Below are positions 1 to 8,396 of a stretch of DNA of 64,000 bases, piece by piece. Every line of letters begins with the position of its first letter. Position 1 is the stretch's first letter. The stretch is from Streptomyces luomodiensis (GTDB lineage Bacteria > Actinomycetota > Actinomycetes > Streptomycetales > Streptomycetaceae), in contig NZ_CP117522.1 of NCBI RefSeq assembly GCF_031679605.1, forward strand, positions 1,860,001 through 1,924,000, given 5' to 3'. The position numbers and the translations under genes are program-made. The notes beneath the pieces were generated by a model that saw only the letters and a list, made by a program, of their open reading frames with translations, made no database searches and was not told the origin of the DNA.

Positions 1-1
1 C

Positions 2-391
2 GTCTACCGGTTGTGCCGGGACACCGACCGCTCGGATCTGCTGCTGGACCGGCTGGACCCGGAGCGCTGCGGGCTGATCTACGACGTCAGCCATGTCGTC
101 GCCTCGGGCGGCGACGCGGTGGGCTGGGCCCGCACGGTGGCGGACCGGGTGGACCACGTCCACCTGCGGGACGCCCGCCCCGGCGACATCAACCTCAGCG
201 TCGGCAACGGGAAGGTGGACTTCGAGGCCCTCATCGACGCGCTGGAGTCGGCGGGATACCAGGGCCACTACACGCTGGAGCTGGAGACCCACGACGTGGC
301 CGACACCGACCGCGAGGCCGTCGCCGCGCGCTCCGCCGCCCGGATCGAGGCGGCGCTCGGCGGAGCACGGCCGACGGAGCCGGCCTCATGA
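2..391 (+). CDS. Sugar-phosphate isomerase/epimerase, TIM barrel (3' part)
   Basis: The reading frame is open at the left edge, so only the C-terminal 129 residues are visible. They match the xylose-isomerase-like TIM-barrel family (hydroxypyruvate isomerase, tetrulose-phosphate isomerase): YDVSH, HVHLRD and LELETHD supply the usual metal-binding Asp/His/Glu. It overlaps the next start by ATGA, so it belongs to the same operon as the DhaK remnant and the SDR. Isomerase, DhaK-type kinase and dehydrogenase together recall tetritol/tetrulose catabolism; that substrate is inferred, not shown. Confidence 0.75.
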   Translation, partial: VYRLCRDTDRSDLLLDRLDPERCGLIYDVSHVVASGGDAVGWARTVADRVDHVHLRDARPGDINLSVGNGKVDFEALIDALESAGYQGHYTLELETHDVADTDREAVAARSAARIEAALGGARPTEPAS

Positions 392-801
392 CGCCGATGT
401 TCCTCAACGACCCGGCCGACGCCGTCGACGAGATGCTGGACGGTTTCGTGCGGGCCAACGCCGACCGCGTCGAACGCGTCGCGCCCCGAGTGCCGGCCGC
501 CACGCGGCGCCGCGCCGGGGTCGGCATCGTCACCGGAGGCGGCTCCGGGCACAAGCCCACCTTCATCGGCTACCTCGGTCCCGGCATGCTCGACGCGGTG
601 GCCGTGGGCGATGTCTTCGCCTCCCCGCCCGCGCACACCGCGCTCGAGGCGATCCGCGCCGCCGACAACGGCAGCGGCGTGCTGTGCCTGCTGGGCAACT
701 GCTCCGAGTCGGAGTTCCCGGGCGGCAACTCCGCCCGCAAGGTCGCCAAGACCTCCGACGTCGAGAGCCGTTACGCCAACGGCGGCTCCGGCAGCCGCTG
801 A
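388..801 (+). pseudogene. Truncated DhaK-type dihydroxyacetone/tetrulose kinase
   Basis: A 137-residue product starting with the DhaK N-terminus: VGIVTGGGSGHKP, a FIGYLGPGMLDA-like stretch and VAVGDVFASPP are typical of DAK1 domains. DhaK is normally about 330 residues, and fused DAK1-DAK2 kinases about 580. Similarity stops near residue 112 after CLLGN, where the family continues with a GD-rich motif. About 25 unrelated residues follow, then a stop. No continuation is seen in the other frames before the next gene at 872. An internal deletion is the simplest reading. The start overlaps the upstream stop (ATGA). Confidence 0.7.
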
Positions 802-871
802 ACTCCTGCCCCTCCCCGCTCCCCTACCCCGTACCCCCTCGTACCCCTCCCCCGCAGAAAGGCCCTTCGCC

Positions 872-1642
872 ATGCCCGCTTCACCTGCCGTCGTCCGCAC
901 CGCCGTCGTCACCGGCGCCGGTTCCCAGCGCGGCATCGGCCGCGCCACCGCCCACCGGCTCGCCGCCGCCGGATACGAGATCGCCGTCCTCGACCTCGAC
1001 GAGGCGGCCGCCAAGGAGGCCGCCGCCGAGATCGCCGAGCGCCACGGCGTACGCGCCCTCGGGGTCCGGTGTGATGTCACCGACCGCGCTTCCGTCGACA
1101 GCGCCGTCACCGAGGTCGAGGGGGCACTCGCGCCGATCGGCGCGCTGGTCAACAACGCCGGGATCACCGACCCGAGCCGTTTCCTGGACATCGAGCCCCA
1201 CGTCTGGCGCAAGATCTTCGCGGTGAACGTGGACGGCACGTACCACGTCACCCAGCGCATCGCGGGCGGCATGGTCGAGCGTGGCTTCGGACGGATCGTG
1301 AACCTGTCGTCCGTCAGCGCCCAGCGCGGCGGCGGGGTGTTCGGCGGCTCCCACTACTCCGCCGCCAAGGGCGCGGTCCTGGGCCTGACCCGTGCCGTCG
1401 CCCGCGAACTCGGCGGCACCGGGGTCACCGTCAACGCGGTCGCGCCCGGTCTCATCGACACGGACATCACGGGTGGGGCGCTCGTCGGCGAGCAGCGCGC
1501 GAGCGTCCTGTCCACCATCCCGGCCGGCCGCGCGGGCAGCGCCGACGACGTCGCTGTCACGATCGCGTTCCTCTGCACCCCGGAGGCCGAGTACCTCACC
1601 GGCACGACCGTGGACATCAATGGCGGATCGCATATCCACTAG
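872..1642 (+). CDS. SDR-family oxidoreductase
   Basis: A 256-residue classical short-chain dehydrogenase/reductase. It has a Rossmann TGAGSQRGIGRA motif near residue 15, NNAG near 90, catalytic Ser in NLSS and the YSAAK motif near 155; the C-terminal TVDINGG is typical of FabG-like members. The ATG at 872 follows an AGAAAGG ribosome-binding site. It lies behind a sugar isomerase and a broken DhaK kinase, so it may be a polyol or sugar dehydrogenase; 3-oxoacyl reductase activity is an alternative. An inverted repeat after the stop ends the operon. Confidence 0.8.
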   Translation: MPASPAVVRTAVVTGAGSQRGIGRATAHRLAAAGYEIAVLDLDEAAAKEAAAEIAERHGVRALGVRCDVTDRASVDSAVTEVEGALAPIGALVNNAGITDPSRFLDIEPHVWRKIFAVNVDGTYHVTQRIAGGMVERGFGRIVNLSSVSAQRGGGVFGGSHYSAAKGAVLGLTRAVARELGGTGVTVNAVAPGLIDTDITGGALVGEQRASVLSTIPAGRAGSADDVAVTIAFLCTPEAEYLTGTTVDINGGSHIH

Positions 1643-1662
1643 GCACGGCGAGCGACCGGTGC

Positions 1663-1691
1663 GGAGGGACGCACACGCCGTGCGTCCCTCC
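1663..1691. terminator. Bidirectional terminator hairpin
   Basis: A perfect 12-bp stem (GGAGGGACGCAC pairing with GTGCGTCCCTCC) with a 5-nt loop sits between two convergent genes, the SDR ending at 1642 and the CotH gene ending at 1706. Confidence 0.7.
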
Positions 1692-1705
1692 CGGGGTTCG
1701 GCCCT

Positions 1706-3439
1706 TCAGCCGGCGGTGACCTCCTTGTTCTTGGCCAGCGCCTTCGTACGGGCCGTGACGGTGCTCCGCAGCGCCGCGACGGCCTTGTCGACGCCGGTGT
1801 CGTCCGCGCCCGCTCGCTTGGCGTCGGCGGCCAGCGCGGTGAGCGTCCTGGACGCGGTACCGGAGGCGTAGAAGGTCTGGTACAGCTCGCGGTACGCGGA
1901 CTTGTACACCTCGTCGAACGCGTCCAGCTCCAGGAAGCGCTCCTTGAGCAGGTGGCCGCCCATCGCGCCGCCCCTGCCGCCGCCCTTGCCCTGCTGGTCC
2001 ACGCCCTGCTGGCCCTCGCCCTTCTGCCCCTGGTCCTGCTGCTCCTCGCCCGGGGCCCGCTGCTGCCCCTGGCCGCCGTTCGGCCCGGCCGCGCCCTGCT
2101 GGGCTCCACCGCCGGGACGGCCGCCGCCCATGCCGGTCTCGTCGTCCGGACCGGCCTCGGCCGAACCGCTGAACGTCAGGTTGAAGTCCCAGCCGAGCAC
2201 CGAGAACTTCTTGGTGTCCAGGCTGTACCAGAGCACGTAGTTCTTTCCCGGGCCCGCCATGTCGTCGAAGTTCAGGATCAGGTTCTGCGTGGCCACGTAC
2301 TGGGCCAGGGACTTCACGTCCACGTACTGGTCCAGCTCCTCGGCGAACTCCTTGTCCGACGCCTGGTTGGCCCACTTGATCAGGCGCATCACGGGGGCGA
2401 GGTCCTGGCTGCCCTTCTTGTTGAGCTGTTTGAAGGAGTCCTCGTACGCCGTCGGATCGTCACCCCGGTAGTCGAAACTGCTTCCCGCGCGGGCCTTGTA
2501 CATCACGCCGTCGTCCGCGCGCTGGGTGTCGGCGTAGTCCTTGCTCGGGTTCTCGACGTACATCCGGGTGACGGCCGGACGGTTGTTGACCTGGAGCGAG
2601 GCGAAGGCGAACCCCTCGGCCGTCTGGTCGGAGGCGTCCATCAGGGAGAGCGACAGCGCCTCGTTGAACGGCACTTGGTCGTCGCTGCCGGGACGCAGGG
2701 AGATCTCCCGGTGGCCCTGGTAGGCACGGCCCTCGACATACTCGTCGATCTTGATGAGCCAGGGCAGCTCCTCCGGTTTGGACGCCGAGAGCTGGAAGTT
2801 CATCATGCCTCCGCCTCCCCCGCCCCCGCCGCCACCCGGCTGCTGCTGACCCTGCTGACCGGGCCGGCCCTGCTGCTGGCCCGGTTGGCCTGGCTGGCCT
2901 GGCTGGCCTGGCTGGCCTGGCTGGCCCTGCTGGTCCGGTTGGCCTGGCTGGTCCGGCCGGTCGCCGCCGCCGGGACCGTCGCCGGGACCGCCCTCACCGC
3001 CACCGCCAGGGCCGCCGCCCCGGTTGCCGCCGCCCAGGCTCCGGAGCGTCGAGTTGCCCTTGAGCCGGATGCCGACGTCGTTGAGGTACGTACCGTCGAG
3101 CGTCAGGTCGGCATCGATGTAGTCCTTGGTGCCGTCGGCCTTGAACTCCTTCATCATCTTGGTGAAGTCGGTCTGCTCGTAGGAGAGCTGGATGGAGTGC
3201 GGCTTGGTCTCGTCGTAGAGGTCGACCGTTCCGGTCACGTTCTCCGTGATCTCGTCGCTGTCCGCGGCCGAGGCGCTGGTGACCCACGGGGAGACGCGGG
3301 CGTCGCCGAAGAAGATCAGCAGTACCGCCGTTCCGGCGCACAGCAGCGCCGCGAACTTCCAGTGGTGCCGCAGACGCACCGGGATCCGGTGCTTCACGCG
3401 CTTGCGCACGGGCGAGCATGCCGTGGTGGGGGTGGTCAT
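1706..3439 (-). CDS. cotH: CotH-family protein with collagen-like linkers
   Basis: A 577-residue protein with a membrane anchor or signal (residues about 28-45) and a CotH domain. CotH proteins are atypical kinases of spore coats. Visible CotH features are GIRLKGNS, IDEYVEGRAYQGH, FDDMAGPGKNYVLWY and GWDFNLTFSG (metal-binding Asp). Two low-complexity insertions interrupt it: a Gly/Gln/Pro stretch with GQP triplets and a poly-Gly run at about residues 145-215, and a second Gly/Gln-rich stretch at about 440-495. The ATG at 3439 overlaps the upstream TGA (TGATG); a GTG one codon earlier is also possible. Third gene of the VTC-DUF4956-CotH operon. Confidence 0.85.
   Translation of the reverse strand: MTTPTTACSPVRKRVKHRIPVRLRHHWKFAALLCAGTAVLLIFFGDARVSPWVTSASAADSDEITENVTGTVDLYDETKPHSIQLSYEQTDFTKMMKEFKADGTKDYIDADLTLDGTYLNDVGIRLKGNSTLRSLGGGNRGGGPGGGGEGGPGDGPGGGDRPDQPGQPDQQGQPGQPGQPGQPGQPGQQQGRPGQQGQQQPGGGGGGGGGGMMNFQLSASKPEELPWLIKIDEYVEGRAYQGHREISLRPGSDDQVPFNEALSLSLMDASDQTAEGFAFASLQVNNRPAVTRMYVENPSKDYADTQRADDGVMYKARAGSSFDYRGDDPTAYEDSFKQLNKKGSQDLAPVMRLIKWANQASDKEFAEELDQYVDVKSLAQYVATQNLILNFDDMAGPGKNYVLWYSLDTKKFSVLGWDFNLTFSGSAEAGPDDETGMGGGRPGGGAQQGAAGPNGGQGQQRAPGEEQQDQGQKGEGQQGVDQQGKGGGRGGAMGGHLLKERFLELDAFDEVYKSAYRELYQTFYASGTASRTLTALAADAKRAGADDTGVDKAVAALRSTVTARTKALAKNKEVTAG
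2815..2960. repeat. Collagen-like GQP triplet repeat inside cotH
   Basis: A run of near-identical 9-bp units (GGCCTGGCT on the plus strand) encodes consecutive Gly-Gln-Pro triplets on the minus strand. It is flanked by a poly-Gly stretch of CCGCC-type codons. Such tracts can change length in frame. Confidence 0.7.
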
Positions 3440-4125
3440 CACAGATCGGTCTGGTCGTATCCGGTCAGCACGGTCACGCGCTGCCCGAAGGTGCGCTCCT
3501 GGAGGGCGGAGACCAGTTCTCCGGGCTCGGTGCCCTTCTTCAGGCGGACGGTGTAGAAGACCTCGGTCAGCGCGCCGCCGCGGATGGTCTCCGTGCTGAC
3601 GAGCTCGAACTCGCTGGTGTAGCGGATCAGGACATCGCTGATGGCGCCCGTGTGGTCCTCACCGGCGGGCACCTGCACCTTGACGACCTGGCGCTGCACA
3701 TCGAGGTGGAACCAGTTGAACTTGTGCATCACGATGATGATGAGGCAGATGCCGACGCCCGCGATGGCGGCCAGGGTGTAGAAGCGGGCGCCCGCGGCCA
3801 TGCCGATGCCCATCACCAGGAAGATGAAGCCGACGTCCCGGGTCTCCTTGATGGCGTTTCGGAAACGGACCACCGACAGGGCGCCGACGAGGGAGAAGGC
3901 ACGGGCCAGGTTCGAGCCGACGACGAGCATGATGAGCGCGACGATCATGCCGACGATCACGAGCGTCTGCACATAGGACTGGCTGTAGGACACGTTGCGG
4001 TGCGTGAAGCGGTAGACGTAGCCGATCATCGTGCTGAGCACGAAGGTGAGCGCCATCGCGCACACGATGTCGGTGACGCTGAACGTCCCGCTGAGGTCCT
4101 GAAGGTCGAGGTTCACGGTGTTCAT
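3439..4125 (-). CDS. DUF4956 membrane protein
   Basis: A 228-residue protein with about four hydrophobic segments in residues 20-140, followed by a soluble domain ending in an ACT-like alpha/beta region. The stretch SLVGALSVVRFRNAIKE is the hallmark of DUF4956. The family is repeatedly found beside VTC polyphosphate polymerase and CotH genes, as here, but its activity is unknown; a channel or scaffold for the polymerase is only a guess. It overlaps VTC at its start (ATGA) and cotH at its stop, so the three are translationally coupled. Confidence 0.85.
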   Translation of the reverse strand: MNTVNLDLQDLSGTFSVTDIVCAMALTFVLSTMIGYVYRFTHRNVSYSQSYVQTLVIVGMIVALIMLVVGSNLARAFSLVGALSVVRFRNAIKETRDVGFIFLVMGIGMAAGARFYTLAAIAGVGICLIIIVMHKFNWFHLDVQRQVVKVQVPAGEDHTGAISDVLIRYTSEFELVSTETIRGGALTEVFYTVRLKKGTEPGELVSALQERTFGQRVTVLTGYDQTDL

Positions 4126-5084
4126 GCCTCCACGGGCGTGCCGGCCGGCGCGGCGGGGGACTCCGCGGACACCGGGGTGGGGGTGATGGGCGGGGGGAAG
4201 TCCTCTTCACGGACGTGGAAGACCGACCGCGGCGCGAGGCCGAACGCCTCGACGGACTGGACGTACTTGGAGACCCGGATCAGGTTCAGGTTGCGGCGGG
4301 CCGCCAGATCGGTGATCCAGTACGGGGTGCGCTCGTTGACCTTGACCTCCATCACCGACAGGTGCGGGGGCAGGGTGAAGCGGTTCTCCGCGCCCTCGGT
4401 ACCGAAGTGGAAGTCACGGTCCCGGCCCCGGACGCGGCGGTCGAAGGTGACCCGTAATCCGGTGTCCTGGTCGCGGCCGACGAGCGCCTCACGCTGATAG
4501 CCGGTGATCACGGTCGGCTGGAGGCCGAGCCGGACGACCAGCTCCAGCACCTCCTCGACGAAGGCGCGCTCCTTCGCGGTGTGCTCGATCATCTGGCGTC
4601 CGTCGCACAACTGCCGGGCGACTGCGTACGGCACGGTGATGCGCCGTTTCTGCGTGACGCGGTTGACGCGCTGCTTGATCTCGACGCAGACGGGCGACTG
4701 GTCGGTGATGCCCGCGAGGTCTCCGTAGTGGCGGATGCGCAGCTTGCGCCGGAACTTCAGCCCCTCGATCTTCTCCCAGTAGAAGCGGAGCGCGGGGGTG
4801 TCGTAGTACAGGCTCCACACCCCGTAGCCGCCGACCGGGCTGTGCTCGTCCCGGTCCATGCGCTCGGCCAGTTCGTCCCGGATGGCCGCGGCCTGGTCGA
4901 CGGGGACCAGGTACTTCAACTCGTAGCGGTTGAAGGCGTGCAGCCGGCTCGCCACCCGCAGCGCCGGTTCATCGGCGATTCCCCGTTCGCGGTCCGCGGG
5001 TGGGGTGGCGGCGGGCTCGATGTGGTGCGGGTCGGCCCGCGCGGCGTCGCCGCCGGACACGGGTGTCTTCCGCGAGCGGAACAT
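4122..5084 (-). CDS. VTC-domain polyphosphate polymerase
   Basis: A 320-residue protein with the VTC (vacuolar transporter chaperone) catalytic fold, a triphosphate-tunnel enzyme that makes polyphosphate from nucleotide phosphates. Basic and acidic tunnel motifs are present: RYELKYLV near residue 52, SLYYDT near 93, RRKLRIRHYG near 115, VEIKQR near 135, FDRRVRGR near 210 and VMEVKVNE near 245. The first 40 residues are polar and probably disordered. It heads the VTC-DUF4956-CotH operon. A PhoP-like box lies 80-120 bp upstream, fitting control by phosphate supply. Confidence 0.87.
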   Translation of the reverse strand: MFRSRKTPVSGGDAARADPHHIEPAATPPADRERGIADEPALRVASRLHAFNRYELKYLVPVDQAAAIRDELAERMDRDEHSPVGGYGVWSLYYDTPALRFYWEKIEGLKFRRKLRIRHYGDLAGITDQSPVCVEIKQRVNRVTQKRRITVPYAVARQLCDGRQMIEHTAKERAFVEEVLELVVRLGLQPTVITGYQREALVGRDQDTGLRVTFDRRVRGRDRDFHFGTEGAENRFTLPPHLSVMEVKVNERTPYWITDLAARRNLNLIRVSKYVQSVEAFGLAPRSVFHVREEDFPPPITPTPVSAESPAAPAGTPVEA

Positions 5085-5417
5085 GGCTCCCCTTACTCAA
5101 GGTCGTCTGTGCGTCCTGAAGCAAGGAACCGGCCGAGCCTGAGAATCAGGTAAGAAACACATATGAACGATCTATGATCCACAGCTGAACAACAGATGAA
5201 CGACAGGGGACCGGAACGGAACGTACCGCATCACCGCCATCTCCGCCGTAATGTCCCGCCGCACAGCGGCCGCACAGCCCGGAGCCCGGAGCCGTGCCTT
5301 CCGCCGTGCCGTGCCCGTACCGTGCCCGCGCCGGTCGTTCTTTTGGCCGATGCCGATGGCCATGAACCCGCTATCCGGGTGATCTGCGGCAGTGGCCTCC
5401 CGGGCGACCCTCGGGTC
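5085..5417. other. Divergent intergenic region
   Basis: This 333-bp region separates the VTC operon (minus) from the M1 peptidase (plus). The part nearest VTC holds the PhoP-like repeats at 5164-5201. I see no convincing gene in the remainder. Confidence 0.6.
5164..5201 (-). promoter_or_regulatory. PhoP-like PHO box (four 11-bp direct repeats)
   Basis: Read on the minus strand, the pentamers GTTCA, GTTCA, GATCA and GTTCA occur with an exact 11-bp period (plus-strand TGAAC/TGATC at 5197, 5186, 5175 and 5164). Streptomyces PhoP binds 11-nt direct-repeat units with a GTTCA core, so number, spacing and core all fit. The box points toward the polyphosphate polymerase gene starting at 5084. Confidence 0.75.
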
Positions 5418-6920
5418 ATGGCTCGTCACACCCGAAACTCAACGTTCACACCGTGGATCGCCGCGGCACTGACCACCGCCCTGACGGGAGTGGCCGCCTG
5501 CACCGCCGACGCGGCGACCACCTCGAGCGGCACCGGCGACCCCGCGCCCGGAGCCGCCGGAATCGGCGACACGCTCCACCCCGGGCTGGGCAACGGGGGT
5601 TATACGGTGCGCCATACGGATCTGGCGGTGCGGTTCGCCGAGGACCTCACGACGTACACGGCGACCACCACGCTCCGCGGACGGGCCACCCGCTCCCTCT
5701 CCCGCTTCAACCTCGACCTGACCGGGACCACGGTCCGTTCGGTGACGGTCGACGGCCGCGAGGCGGCCTGGGACCACTCCGGAGAGGAGTTGCGGGTGAC
5801 TCCGGCGGCGCCGGTGCCCAGCGGCCAGGGCTTCTCGGTGGAGGTCACGGTGCACGCGCCCGTGGCGGACCCCGAGGCGGCCGGGAAACTCGGCACATCG
5901 GCGATCGGGATGGTGCGGGCGAAGGACACCGTCCAGACCCTCAACCAGCCCTCGGGCGCGCATCGGATCGCCGCGCTCGCCGACCATCCGGCCCAGAAGG
6001 CGCCGACCACCATCACGATCACCGCTCCCGCGCGCCTGAACTCCATCGCCAACGGCGAACTCACCACCAGCCGGCGCGAAGGGGCGTACACCGTCCGCCG
6101 GTTCGAGAGCCGCCAAAAGCTCGCGCCCGAACTCATCCAGATCGGCGTCGGCCCCTTCACGGTGGTCAAGCGGCGCGGACCGGACGGCATCAAGCTGCGC
6201 CACGCCCTCCCCAACGGTGAAGTCAACGACCTCCTGCCGCAGATCGACACGGTCGTGCCCAAGGCGCTGCGCTTCTTCACCCAACGGCTGGGCGCGTTCC
6301 CGTTGCGGACGTACGGCGTCTACGCCACACCTATGGGCGGTGAGCTCGAGACGCAGTCCCTGACCCTGCTCGGCTCGGAGGAGCTGACCAAGGAGGGGAT
6401 GGAGGCCAACGGCTCGGACACGGTCGTCGCGCACGAGATCTCCCACGAGTACTTCGGCAACAGCGTCTCACCCCGCCGGTGGAGCGACCTGTGGCTCAAC
6501 GAGGGCCACGCCGTCTACTACCAGAGCCTGTGGGCCCAGGAGACGCACGGCGCCGATCTGGTCGACGTCATGAAGAGGAAGTACCAGGACTCCGCCGCCG
6601 AGTTGCGGAAGCAGGGGCCCATCGCCGATCCCGAGGCCGGCGCCTTCACGCCCGGGGACATGGCTCCCTACGGCTGGGGCGCCTACCAAGGCGGCGCCCT
6701 GGCGTTGTACGCGCTGCGGCAGAAGGTGGGCGAGGACACGTTCCGGCGCATCGAGCGCGCCTGGGTGGCGGAGAACCGCGACAGCACGGCGGGGACCGCC
6801 GACTTCATCCGCCTGGCCGGCCGCGTCGCGGGCCGCGACCTGGGCCCCTTCCTCCGCTCCTGGCTGTACTCCGAGAAGCTCCCGGCGATGCCCGGCCACC
6901 CCGACTGGCACACGTCCTGA
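5418..6920 (+). CDS. M1-family metallopeptidase, probable lipoprotein
   Basis: A 500-residue zinc aminopeptidase-like protein. The N-terminus has a basic start, a hydrophobic stretch and GVAAC at residues 24-28, which could be a lipobox; export is therefore likely. An aminopeptidase-N-like beta domain precedes the catalytic domain. GGELETQS replaces the GAMEN exopeptidase motif. HEISH (near residue 338) is followed after 18 residues by the zinc-ligand Glu in NEGHAVYY, the gluzincin spacing. The protein is much shorter than PepN (about 850 residues) because the C-terminal ARM-like domain is missing, as in compact Streptomyces M1 proteins. The frame is open upstream, but the ATG at 5418 gives the signal peptide. 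Confidence 0.85.
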   Translation: MARHTRNSTFTPWIAAALTTALTGVAACTADAATTSSGTGDPAPGAAGIGDTLHPGLGNGGYTVRHTDLAVRFAEDLTTYTATTTLRGRATRSLSRFNLDLTGTTVRSVTVDGREAAWDHSGEELRVTPAAPVPSGQGFSVEVTVHAPVADPEAAGKLGTSAIGMVRAKDTVQTLNQPSGAHRIAALADHPAQKAPTTITITAPARLNSIANGELTTSRREGAYTVRRFESRQKLAPELIQIGVGPFTVVKRRGPDGIKLRHALPNGEVNDLLPQIDTVVPKALRFFTQRLGAFPLRTYGVYATPMGGELETQSLTLLGSEELTKEGMEANGSDTVVAHEISHEYFGNSVSPRRWSDLWLNEGHAVYYQSLWAQETHGADLVDVMKRKYQDSAAELRKQGPIADPEAGAFTPGDMAPYGWGAYQGGALALYALRQKVGEDTFRRIERAWVAENRDSTAGTADFIRLAGRVAGRDLGPFLRSWLYSEKLPAMPGHPDWHTS

Positions 6921-6931
6921 CGGGTCCGGGG

Positions 6932-7618
6932 CTACCGGTTGCGCACCGCTCCGGTGTCCCAGGCCCAGGCCGCGATCTCGACGCGGTTACGGACGGCGAG
7001 CTTGACCTGGATGTTGCTCAGGTGGGTTTTCACCGTGGACAGCGACAGGTGCAGTTCGGCGCAGATCTCCTGATTGGTCCGGCCCACCGCCACCAGCCGG
7101 GTGACGTCCAGTTCCCTGTCGGTCAAGGGCGTCTTCGCCGTGGCGCCGCCGGGCTGACTCGCCAAGCGCCGGAGCAGACGCACAGTGACCGCGGGAGACA
7201 CCAGCGCGCCACCGTTCGCGGCCGACCGCACCGCCTCGATCAGCAGTTCGGGACCGGCGTCCTTGAGCAGGAAGCCACAGGCTCCATTGCGGATCGCGGT
7301 GTGCACATAGTCGTCCTGGTCGAATGTGGTGACCACGACGACCCTCAGCGGATCGACCACTCCGGGGCCGGCCAGCAGCCGGGTCACCTCCAGGCCGTCC
7401 AGGTTCGGCATACGGATGTCGACCAGGCACACCTCGGGACGAAGCCGCCGGGCCAGCGCCACGCACTCGGAGCCATCGGCGGCTTCGCCCACCACCTCGA
7501 TGCCCGCCTCGGCGTCGAGGATCAGCCGGAACCCGGCGCGCACCATCGCCTGGTCGTCCGCGATCAGCACACGGATCCGGGAAGCCTCGGAGGACCGTGT
7601 GTGCGCGGCATCGCTCAC
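6932..7618 (-). CDS. NarL/FixJ-family response regulator (orphan)
   Basis: A 228-residue regulator with a receiver domain (residues 15-130; acidic pair at 20-22, phospho-acceptor D67 in CLVDIRMP, Lys in FLLKDAG near 118) and a LuxR-type helix-turn-helix (about 160-225; LTDRELDVTRLVAVG and LSLSTVKTHLSNI). The GTG at 7618 is chosen because GGAAGGGG lies just upstream; the frame is open further 5' but adds no domain. No histidine kinase is adjacent, so the partner is encoded elsewhere or is missing. Convergent with the M1 peptidase, 11 bp apart. Confidence 0.85.
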   Translation of the reverse strand: MSDAAHTRSSEASRIRVLIADDQAMVRAGFRLILDAEAGIEVVGEAADGSECVALARRLRPEVCLVDIRMPNLDGLEVTRLLAGPGVVDPLRVVVVTTFDQDDYVHTAIRNGACGFLLKDAGPELLIEAVRSAANGGALVSPAVTVRLLRRLASQPGGATAKTPLTDRELDVTRLVAVGRTNQEICAELHLSLSTVKTHLSNIQVKLAVRNRVEIAAWAWDTGAVRNR

Positions 7619-7837
7619 GTGGTGGCCCCTTCCAGAACCGCCGTAGGGCTCAAGCGCGCCAGAACCGTCCAGCCGCCGTCGCTCGCTCGTGCGAACGGCC
7701 TGAAGGATACCGCTCGCCTCGTCAACGCGTTCGCGCCCCCATTGGGAGGACACTGCGCCGCGGCCCCGCCGCGGAAGGGGCAGTATGCGTGCGAAGCCGG
7801 TCATATCCGGCTGCTCATGCCCAGTAAAGGAGTGCCC

Positions 7838-8065
7838 ATGCGTATCCGGACCGCCCTGTCCACGCTCGCCCTCACCGCCACGTCCCTCGCCGTCGGCGCG
7901 GCCGGCGCTGCCGGTGCCACCGCGGACGACGGACCCGATGTCACCGTCCACAACTCCACCGCCACGACCTTCCCCGGCGTGTGCGCCGGCAACGAGTTCT
8001 CGTTCGTCACCGTCCCGGTCAATGTGCTGGGCGGGTCGGACTCCAGCTCGTGCCGGACCGCCTGA
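7838..8065 (+). CDS. Small secreted protein, unknown
   Basis: A 75-residue protein with a clear Sec signal peptide (basic MRIR, then an Ala/Leu-rich stretch, cleavage near AGA at about 28). The mature part is about 47 residues with only two cysteines, suggesting one disulfide. The VPVNV segment recalls the beta-strand core of chaplins, but the rest does not fit the chaplin domain, so I do not assign it there. AAAGGAG precedes the ATG. It is monocistronic, with a strong hairpin after the stop. Confidence 0.6.
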   Translation: MRIRTALSTLALTATSLAVGAAGAAGATADDGPDVTVHNSTATTFPGVCAGNEFSFVTVPVNVLGGSDSSSCRTA

Positions 8066-8086
8066 TCAGCACGATCAGCACCGCTC

Positions 8087-8120
8087 CCGCAACCGGGGAC
8101 CTCTCGGACCCCGGTTGCGG
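8087..8120 (+). terminator. Terminator hairpin after small secreted protein gene
   Basis: A perfect 12-bp stem (CCGCAACCGGGG with CCCCGGTTGCGG) and 10-nt loop starts 21 bp after the stop at 8065. Confidence 0.7.
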
Positions 8121-8396
8121 CCCGCGTCACGTGCTCAGCGGCGTACGGGCCGGGGCGGGGCTGGTCCACTCGCCACCCATCGCGCCAAAAGGTGACAAAA
8201 TTACCGCTAGGAGGGTGATGCACACCGGGCGGGAGACCGATGAAGCCGAACCCCGCGGTCGGCATCCTGCCCTCGGGTGACCACATCACCACAGCCCGCG
8301 ACGAACGCGCCAAGACGTCCGCCGGCGGTGTGAGGGAAGGGCGGGACCGGGAAACCCGGCCAGGACCGGCACCCCTCACATGCGAAAGAGGCAGCG
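8121..8396. other. Intergenic region before the DUF5709 gene
   Basis: Together with the preceding hairpin this makes over 300 bp without a supported gene. An AT-richer patch (8187-8207) is followed by TAGGAGGGTGATG, which could start only a 20-codon reading frame (8217 onward). I treat it as promoter and leader of the gene at 8397. Confidence 0.4.

Noticed and set aside
1952..3556. Plus-strand open frame opposite cotH
   Set aside because: Leu/Val/Arg-rich translation caused by antisense codon bias; no domain.
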